A stretch of 16,350 bases of DNA from B1SED10-225 sp964501415 (GTDB taxonomy: Bacteria > Bacillota_I > Bacilli_A > Izemoplasmatales > Izemoplasmataceae), in NCBI GenBank assembly GCA_964501415.1, contig CAZCSL010000029.1:1-16350 (forward strand). The letters are read 5' to 3'. Shown one piece after another: positions 1 through 5,615 of the stretch (its first letter is position 1; every line of letters begins with the position of its first letter). A program made the position numbers and the translations under genes. The notes under the pieces are model-generated. The model made no database searches and was not told the origin of the DNA. It saw only the letters and a program-made list of their open reading frames with translations.

Positions 1-1565
1 AAGAAGAACCGACAAACCTAGAAGAGATGTTTCATTTAAGTGGTAATTACTATCAAGTATTTGTCCGTTCTTTTGCGGATGGCAGTGGAGATGGTACAGG
101 TGATTTCATCGGTATCAAGGAAAACTTAGATTATTTTAAGACCTTAGGTATTGATGGTCTTTGGCTCATGCCGATTCATCCTACCACCTCAAAACACGGT
201 TATGATGTCTTAGATTATTACGATGTTAATGCCGATTATGGTACGATGGAGGATTTTGAAGCTTTGTTGGATGCCGCTCAAGAAAAAGACATTAAAATCA
301 TCATTGATTTTGTGCTCAATCATACCTCAGAACAACATCCGTGGTTTCAAAGTTATTTAGAAGGTGAGGCCCCTTATGATGAATATTATCGCCGCATTGA
401 TAGCGATGATCCGCGCCTTGATACTCACAGCAACCTTTGGCACCCCATCGGTGATGGCACCTATTATGCCGGATATTTTGGGGGCTATATGCCCGATTTA
501 AACTGGTCTAACCCCGATGTTCAAGAAGAAATGGTTGAAGTGGCTAAGTTTTGGATGGACAAAGGCGTAGCGGGTTTTCGACTTGATGCAGCATTACACC
601 TCCAAGCTAGAGGAGAAGTCCCTAGTTACTACAACGTATTTGATGAAAATATGAACGAACTAGCTTACTGGGAATTTCGCTTAAAAGAAGCGTACCCAGA
701 GGCCTATATCGTGGGTGAAATTTGGGAGAATTTCGATGTCTATAACCGTTTTTATCAAGCCTTGGATTCACCGCTTCATTTCGATTTTGGACATCATGTG
801 GTCAACTCGATCAGAAGAGGGCACAACAGCGATTATGTCGATACCTTAATCGATTGGCACCACCGCGCTAATGAGGCAGCGGAAGGCTTTCGTGATTATG
901 CCGTTGAAGCGCCGTTTTTACGTAACCACGACCAAAACCGTATCGCCTCATCCTCCTCACCCGGATCGCCTAATTTGGGCGATAATCATGAACAACTTCG
1001 CTTAGCCGCTGAGATGCTTTTGACCGCACCGGGAAATCCCTTTATATATTATGGTGAGGAACTGGGCATGAAAGGCGAAGCCTGGGGTAATCCGCCTATT
1101 TGGGATGAATCGATTCGCCTGCCTTTCTTATGGTCTAATGACTATCAACCCACGTGGCCTATCGAAGCGTGGGATTTTGAAGACCCTTATAACGAAGATG
1201 TCGATCCATTGCCCGTGCAAAAAGCAAACGATGATTCGTTATTCAATGTCTATAAACGCTTGTTAAATTTAAGACAAAACTCTTGGGCCTTAAAATATGG
1301 GACGATCATGCCTTATGAAGAAAGCGATCGTTACTTACAAGGCTTTTACCGGGTATTAGATATCGATGAAGACCATCAAGATGTTGTGTTGGTATTGCAT
1401 AACCTCGATGATGAAGCATTCCCGCTTTTTGATTATGACCTGCCAAAGACCATGCTTTATTACAGTGAGTACGATTTTGACAATATCATGGCACCAAACA
1501 GTACCTTGATATTTCAAGTCGATCTGAGTGAAAGTGATTTAATCACGCATTATGAAGACGAATAA
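1..1565 (+). CDS. GH13 alpha-amylase (GH13_36-like), 5' end beyond window
   Basis: Glycoside hydrolase of family 13, expected to cut alpha-1,4 bonds in starch or maltodextrins. Numbering from the Met at position 27, the GH13 regions are all present: region I DFVLNH (94-99), region II GFRLDAA with nucleophile D187, region III GEIWEN with acid/base E231, and region IV NHD with D302. Region V reads MPDLN (155-159), the form I associate with subfamily GH13_36, intermediate between oligo-1,6-glucosidases and neopullulanases; known members are often exported lipoproteins. A C-terminal beta-sandwich follows. The Met at 27 is probably not the true start. The frame is open to the left edge (first full codon at 3, reading EEPTNLEE) and there is no spaced ribosome binding site. 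The missing part may hold a lipoprotein signal and acidic linker. The last 14 nt overlap the DUF1189 gene, suggesting translational coupling. Family is certain; exact specificity and export are inferred. Confidence 0.9.
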   Translation, partial: EEPTNLEEMFHLSGNYYQVFVRSFADGSGDGTGDFIGIKENLDYFKTLGIDGLWLMPIHPTTSKHGYDVLDYYDVNADYGTMEDFEALLDAAQEKDIKIIIDFVLNHTSEQHPWFQSYLEGEAPYDEYYRRIDSDDPRLDTHSNLWHPIGDGTYYAGYFGGYMPDLNWSNPDVQEEMVEVAKFWMDKGVAGFRLDAALHLQARGEVPSYYNVFDENMNELAYWEFRLKEAYPEAYIVGEIWENFDVYNRFYQALDSPLHFDFGHHVVNSIRRGHNSDYVDTLIDWHHRANEAAEGFRDYAVEAPFLRNHDQNRIASSSSPGSPNLGDNHEQLRLAAEMLLTAPGNPFIYYGEELGMKGEAWGNPPIWDESIRLPFLWSNDYQPTWPIEAWDFEDPYNEDVDPLPVQKANDDSLFNVYKRLLNLRQNSWALKYGTIMPYEESDRYLQGFYRVLDIDEDHQDVVLVLHNLDDEAFPLFDYDLPKTMLYYSEYDFDNIMAPNSTLIFQVDLSESDLITHYEDE

Positions 1566-2397
1566 ACGACGCTTTTATCATTTATTTACCTACCCATTTC
1601 ATCGTCAAAATGAAGTCTTCTCGTTATTTGAATTTTCGTTTTTTAAAGTACTCATTTACTTCTTTATCCTAAATTTGGTGATGTTATTTCCGCTTTCATA
1701 CGGCATTATTTCCTTAGACGAGATGAACTTTGATTTAATCGATTATAACATCGAAGAAGACACCCCTGCATGGTTGCCAGGAGACCTACCTAATTGCACG
1801 GTTTTACAAGGCCAGCTAAACTGTGATAGTGATGATACCACCACAAGAGAATTAGAACTTTTTGAGACCAATTATACGCTTTATTTTAACGTCCATCATG
1901 GCGCTACCATTGATGATGAACATACCGTTTTATTCAGAAGCGATGATATCATCATCAACATGCGTGATGGCATCACATTGACGCTCGATTACCGTGGCTT
2001 TGAAGGGCTTGACTTTAACGAGGTTAGCCAAATGGAACAAACTAAAGGCGCAACCCTTTTGTTCAACGCCTTCTTCAATAGCTTGCATCCGCATATTGCT
2101 TTGCCGCTGATGATTATTGCAGTAGGAGGATTAATGGCAATGAATTTATTGTTGTTGTTGATATTTAGTGCGATTTCGATGCTATTTAGGTTTATGTATA
2201 GTGATGTCCCCCGTTATGGCAATATGTTTAAACTGTTTGTGATTGCCTCAAGCATACCGGCGATGATTAATCTCGTTTTAGGTTTCTTTGGATTGAGTGC
2301 CTTTACCTCGATTGTCTATAATTTCTTAACGCCACTGATCGTCTTAGTTATATACAAAAAAAATATCGATAGAATCAACGCTGAAGCAGCCGAATAA
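1552..2397 (+). CDS. malA: DUF1189 membrane protein (maltodextrose utilization MalA-like)
   Basis: Integral membrane protein of 281 aa. An N-terminal cytoplasmic stretch (1-28) precedes a helix at about 30-52. A soluble acidic domain (about 53-180), probably outside the cell, holds the only two cysteines (C82, C91). Three more helices follow at about 182-212, 226-248 and 249-268, and the tail is short and charged. This one-plus-three helix plan and its place beside maltodextrin genes match DUF1189 proteins, which in streptococci and relatives carry the label 'maltodextrose utilization protein MalA'. Their biochemical role is not established. The ATG lies inside the end of the amylase gene in another frame, and no good ribosome binding site precedes it, so translation probably depends on the upstream gene. 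The next Met is residue 44, past the first helix, which supports this start. A terminator follows 6 nt after the stop. The symbol follows family usage and is tentative. Confidence 0.75.
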   Translation: MKTNKRRFYHLFTYPFHRQNEVFSLFEFSFFKVLIYFFILNLVMLFPLSYGIISLDEMNFDLIDYNIEEDTPAWLPGDLPNCTVLQGQLNCDSDDTTTRELELFETNYTLYFNVHHGATIDDEHTVLFRSDDIIINMRDGITLTLDYRGFEGLDFNEVSQMEQTKGATLLFNAFFNSLHPHIALPLMIIAVGGLMAMNLLLLLIFSAISMLFRFMYSDVPRYGNMFKLFVIASSIPAMINLVLGFFGLSAFTSIVYNFLTPLIVLVIYKKNIDRINAEAAE

Positions 2398-2403
2398 ACA
2401 ACA

Positions 2404-2437
2404 AAAAAAGAAAACAGGTGAAAGTGTTTTCTTTTTT
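2404..2437 (+). terminator. Rho-independent terminator after DUF1189 gene
   Basis: An A-rich arm (2404-2416) pairs with a T-rich arm (2425-2437) in a 13-bp stem around an 8-nt loop, and the 3' arm ends in a run of six T. It separates the amylase/DUF1189 unit from the transporter operon. The stem is mostly A-T, and the mirror-image A-run means it could also act on minus-strand transcripts. Confidence 0.75.
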
Positions 2438-2470
2438 AATTAACCCCCATGTAAAAGATGAAACCGATTA

Positions 2471-2484
2471 CCGTTGAATAACGG
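2471..2484. repeat. Inverted repeat upstream of operon promoter
   Basis: CCGTT-GAAT-AACGG is a perfect 5-bp inverted repeat with a 4-nt centre, ending 10 nt upstream of the proposed -35 box of the transporter operon. It could be a second regulator site or chance. No family is assigned. Confidence 0.35.
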
Positions 2485-2494
2485 CGTGGATTTG

Positions 2495-2523
2495 TTGAAA
2501 AAGCGCTTTCTTGGTGATAAAAT
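2495..2523 (+). promoter_or_regulatory. Sigma-A type promoter of the PUD-malEFG operon
   Basis: TTGAAA (2495-2500) and TAAAAT (2518-2523) are separated by 17 nt, and a TG one base upstream of the -10 box makes an extended -10. Transcription would start near 2530, about 30 nt before the first ATG, which has AGGAGG at 2548-2553. It lies just after the preceding terminator, so it is the natural promoter for the four-gene operon. Confidence 0.7.
2498..2511. promoter_or_regulatory. Putative LacI-family operator (CcpA/MalR-like)
   Basis: The spacer between the -35 and -10 boxes contains a perfect 10-bp palindrome, AAAGCGCTTT (2500-2509), with the central CG and flanking AA/TT typical of LacI-family operators. 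Against the remembered cre consensus TGWAANCGNTNWCA it matches at 11 of 14 positions. A repressor bound here would block RNA polymerase, fitting maltose (MalR-type) or carbon-catabolite control. No regulator gene is in the window. Confidence 0.5.
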
Positions 2524-2560
2524 AACACCGCAAGATTAATTATAAATAGGAGGAAATTGA

Positions 2561-4144
2561 ATGAAAAGAATGAACAAATGGCTTTTAGCAATAACGTTTG
2601 CTTTTGCTTTTTTTGCAATCTTGAGCATTAATGTCAGTGCTGATGAGCCTGAAGAAGCACCTACTGATCGTAAAGTAGTCGTTCATTACCATCGTTGGGA
2701 TGGCGATTATGAAAACACTAATATTTGGACTTGGGACACAGGTGATGCAGGAAGCGATGCACCCGTTGTTAAAAGTGGCATGAGTGATTTTGGTGCGACA
2801 TATGATATCTATGTCGATGAAGATGCCGCAAATGAAATTGGTCTTATCATGCGATTTGATATGGGCTGGGGCAATGGTCAAAACGACCGTGACGGCCTAG
2901 TATCTGATGATGAGCCAGATGGTGAGATTCCAAACAAATTCATTACCATTAAAGAAGATGGCGATTTTGTTGGCTTCAATGAAGATGGCGTCAAGCATGT
3001 GTTCTTATATGAAGGCATGTCTGATGTGATTTATCAAGATGAATTGTATGGACCGCTTCGTGAGGATACCGGAACACTTTCTATTGTTTTTTATGACCCG
3101 GATGAATATACGGTAACCGAAGAATTTGATATCTATACATGGGGTTATGGTCTTGAAGACGAATTAGAGTCCGTGCCTTTCCAAGCCACCCTTGGTGTAC
3201 AAGGTCAACTTGAATCACAAGCGATGTTTAGAGTGGCTCACATTCCTATCGGTGCCGATGCAGATGATGAAATAGGTGTTATTTTCCGCACCGCCGGTGT
3301 TTGGGGAGAATTCCAAACCGATGACTTATCGGTCGATGTTAGCGACATCAAAGGTGAAGGCTTTAAAACCGTATTCTTCGGCATGGAAGATAAGTTTGAC
3401 AACTTTGAAGCTTTTGAAGCGTTTGCTATGCCTGCTACCATTGAAGAAGCTACTGCTCTAGATCCTATTTCGGCTTTAATTGAATTTAACAAAGGCATTC
3501 CTGTGATGGATGAAGATGAAGATGGCGAAGAAGTTATCTTATTTGAAAAAGAATGGTTTACCATATTAGATAACGATGGCAACGAAGTTGACATTCATGA
3601 CGTATCTTATACACAAGGTGAAGCAAGCGTATCTGATTTTGTGCTACTATTTGATGATGACAATAAACTTCAAGCTGCGGATGCCCCTTATACGGTAATT
3701 TTCCAATCAAATCCTGATGATGAAGAAACCCGTACAGAAGCCGTAATTGAAATTAGTGATGAAGCACCAAGTATCAGAATCATCGGTTCTCAAGCGCCTG
3801 AATTAGAGCTTGGTGACCGCTATAGCTTACCTTCATTTAGTGCTACTGAAATTATTGGTGACGAATCTCGTCCATTATATGATGTATACGTTAAAGAAGG
3901 CCATGGCTATTTAAGTACACGTGAAGCCGGCGTTTATGATATCGTCATAGAAGCCGTCGATACGTTTGGTAATACCGCTACAGAAACGATTTCTGTTACG
4001 GTTACCGACCCTTGTGATCCAGAGGCACATTTAAGCGAGAATAGTTCAATGCCGCTTGTGCTTTATGGCACACTTTCAGGATTATCTATAATCCTTGCGG
4101 GCACCTGGTTTGTGGTGCGCCGTACAAAAGGAGGCCGTCAATAA
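2561..4144 (+). CDS. Membrane-anchored PUD/CBM41-like alpha-glucan-binding protein, no catalytic domain
   Basis: A 527-aa exported protein with a signal peptide (about 1-27, likely cut after VSA) and a C-terminal helix (about 498-519) followed by the basic tail RRTKGGRQ, so the body is outside and the tail inside. Residues 38-150 resemble the pullulanase-associated domain (PUD/CBM41), with VHYHRWDGDY and W46, W56 and W58. Residues 171-275 look like a second, degenerate copy (VFYDPDEY, W194). Residues 295-400 resemble the linker domain seen between PUD and catalytic parts of pullulanases, and 404-483 an Ig-like fold. No GH13 motif is present. The inferred role is to hold starch, pullulan or their products at the membrane for the MalE system. 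The start is supported by AGGAGG 7 nt upstream. The TAA overlaps the malE ATG by one base (TAATG), so the two are translationally coupled. Ligand is inferred, not shown. Confidence 0.75.
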   Translation: MKRMNKWLLAITFAFAFFAILSINVSADEPEEAPTDRKVVVHYHRWDGDYENTNIWTWDTGDAGSDAPVVKSGMSDFGATYDIYVDEDAANEIGLIMRFDMGWGNGQNDRDGLVSDDEPDGEIPNKFITIKEDGDFVGFNEDGVKHVFLYEGMSDVIYQDELYGPLREDTGTLSIVFYDPDEYTVTEEFDIYTWGYGLEDELESVPFQATLGVQGQLESQAMFRVAHIPIGADADDEIGVIFRTAGVWGEFQTDDLSVDVSDIKGEGFKTVFFGMEDKFDNFEAFEAFAMPATIEEATALDPISALIEFNKGIPVMDEDEDGEEVILFEKEWFTILDNDGNEVDIHDVSYTQGEASVSDFVLLFDDDNKLQAADAPYTVIFQSNPDDEETRTEAVIEISDEAPSIRIIGSQAPELELGDRYSLPSFSATEIIGDESRPLYDVYVKEGHGYLSTREAGVYDIVIEAVDTFGNTATETISVTVTDPCDPEAHLSENSSMPLVLYGTLSGLSIILAGTWFVVRRTKGGRQ

Positions 4145-5529
4145 TGAAAAAGACACTATTTAGTTTTGCCTTATTATTCTTATTCGCATTTGTTCTTACT
4201 GCCTGTGGTAATGGTGAGGAAGAAAATGGCGATGATAATGGCGATAATGGTGAAGAATGTGTAAACCGCGCCGATGAAGGCGTCGAATATTTCTTTGATC
4301 AAGACCAAGCTGAAACGACCACGATTACGCTTTGGTTAGATAATGAAGATTATGCCAATGCGATTATTTCTGAATTTGAAGAAGAAAATCCAGGCATTCG
4401 AGTTCGTTTTAGTGAAGTTGGTAGCGTTGATGTTCGTCAACAATTAGAACTTTACAGTGGTTCCACCGCAGCGGGCGATGTTGTGATGTTCCCACATGAT
4501 CACATCGGAGCTGCCTTGCAATCGAACTTGCTTTACCCAATTGAAGGTGGATTTGCCTCAGACATTCAAATGCGCATGATCTTATCCAGCGTTGAAACGG
4601 CTACGGCTTGTTATGATTATGATACTAACCAAGTGGTAGATTGTGAACAACCTGGTTCTGAGAGCGTCTTGTTTGGTGCACCTCTTTCTGGTGAATCTGT
4701 AGCTTTATTCTATAATAAAACATTACTTGAAGAATTAACGGGCTCAGCTGAACCTGAAGATAACTTAAGCTTTGAAAGAATTATCGAACAATACTATGAG
4801 TATCAAGATGAATTAGAAGAAGACTATGGCGATTTGATGATAGCTTTAGACGTTGGTAATGCCTATGATATGCACTTCTTGGCTACGGCTTTTGGTTATC
4901 AACTCTTTGGACCAGATGGTCTAGATAGTGATGCGGTCAACCTTAATTCTGAGGAGATGCTTAATGCACTCACATTCATGTATGAAGAATTAAGACCGGC
5001 TTTAGCTAACCGTACGTCTGGTGATTTAGATGGTGAATCCAACCGTACCTTATTCGAAGAAGGTAATTTACCTTATATCGTCGATGGGCCTTGGTCAATT
5101 TCACGTTATGTTGATGCGGGTATAGACTTTGGCGTTATGCGCTTACCTATGCTTAATGACCGTCAACCACTCACCTTCTCAGGCGTTCAAATGGGTGCTG
5201 TTTATTCTGGTACTGAAAACCCTGATGCTGCCTTTAGACTACTTGAATTCATGGCTTCTGACCGCGGGTTAGAAATCATGTATGAAACAACAAACCGTCT
5301 GCCTGCTTTAGAAGACGTTAGCAATATCGAAGGCGTCGGAGATGATGAGTTCTTAAGCGGTATTTCTGATCAATTAAACTATTCAGTTCCTATGCCGATT
5401 ATTCCTGAGATGGGATTCTTCTGGGATAATGCTGGTAATATGTATGGTGCTGTTTGGAATGGCGATGAAACACCACAAGATGCAGCAGATGAAGCCCAAA
5501 GTGGCTACGAATCTTCTGCAGGTAACTAA
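4144..5529 (+). CDS. malE: Maltose/maltodextrin ABC transporter substrate-binding lipoprotein
   Basis: Extracellular solute-binding protein of family 1 (461 aa) that delivers maltodextrins to MalF/MalG. The signal peptide ends in the lipobox LTAC with the lipidated Cys at 21. A low-complexity Gly/Asn/Asp/Glu linker (22-38) follows. The mature domain begins near 58 (TITLWLDNED). PHDHIG (117-122) matches the PHDRIG-type segment of maltodextrin-binding proteins, and GPW (315-317) and FWDNAGNMYG (425-434) lie where family members place aromatic sugar contacts. Cysteines C156 and C167 bracket a short insertion and may form a disulfide; C39 sits in the linker. The start is supported by AAAGGAGG with a 9-nt spacer, inside the end of the PUD gene. 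Maltodextrin specificity rests on motifs and on the GH13 neighbours; the fold is certain. Confidence 0.92.
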   Translation: MKKTLFSFALLFLFAFVLTACGNGEEENGDDNGDNGEECVNRADEGVEYFFDQDQAETTTITLWLDNEDYANAIISEFEEENPGIRVRFSEVGSVDVRQQLELYSGSTAAGDVVMFPHDHIGAALQSNLLYPIEGGFASDIQMRMILSSVETATACYDYDTNQVVDCEQPGSESVLFGAPLSGESVALFYNKTLLEELTGSAEPEDNLSFERIIEQYYEYQDELEEDYGDLMIALDVGNAYDMHFLATAFGYQLFGPDGLDSDAVNLNSEEMLNALTFMYEELRPALANRTSGDLDGESNRTLFEEGNLPYIVDGPWSISRYVDAGIDFGVMRLPMLNDRQPLTFSGVQMGAVYSGTENPDAAFRLLEFMASDRGLEIMYETTNRLPALEDVSNIEGVGDDEFLSGISDQLNYSVPMPIIPEMGFFWDNAGNMYGAVWNGDETPQDAADEAQSGYESSAGN

Positions 5530-5558
5530 TTACTCTATAAACGTCATTTAGAGAGGTA

Positions 5559-5588
5559 AATGGCCATGAATAACTATTCGTGGCCATT
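5559..5588 (+). promoter_or_regulatory. Strong intercistronic hairpin between malE and malF
   Basis: AATGGCCATGAATA (5559-5572) pairs with TATTCGTGGCCATT (5575-5588): 14 positions with a single G-U wobble, effectively 13 pairs around a 4-nt loop. The downstream sequence is T-rich but interrupted, so it is more likely a weak terminator or 3'-end stabiliser than a full stop. It would raise malE over malF/malG expression, the usual need for a binding protein. The malF ribosome binding site (AAGGA, 5602-5606) lies outside the stem. Confidence 0.7.
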
Positions 5589-5615
5589 CTTCTCTTATTT
5601 TAAGGATGTGATTTT

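Noticed and set aside
1534..1546. Palindrome GTGATTTAATCAC before the DUF1189 start
   Set aside because: It lies within amylase coding sequence, there is no promoter nearby, and a palindrome this short is expected by chance in AT-rich DNA.
2419..2432. A cre-like sequence (TGAAAGTGTTTTCT, 12 of 14 to the remembered consensus)
   Set aside because: It lies wholly inside the terminator loop and 3' arm and lacks the central CG, so the match is better explained by the terminator.
3238..3594. Minus-strand open frame of 118 codons within the PUD gene
   Set aside because: Ser/Pro-rich complement of an Asp/Glu-rich coding region, with no ribosome binding site or family resemblance; a shadow of the sense gene.
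4210..4257. Short repeats of GGCGATAATGGTGA-like units
   Set aside because: They encode the low-complexity Gly/Asn/Asp/Glu linker of MalE after the lipid-bearing Cys, common in lipoproteins; not a mobile or regulatory repeat.
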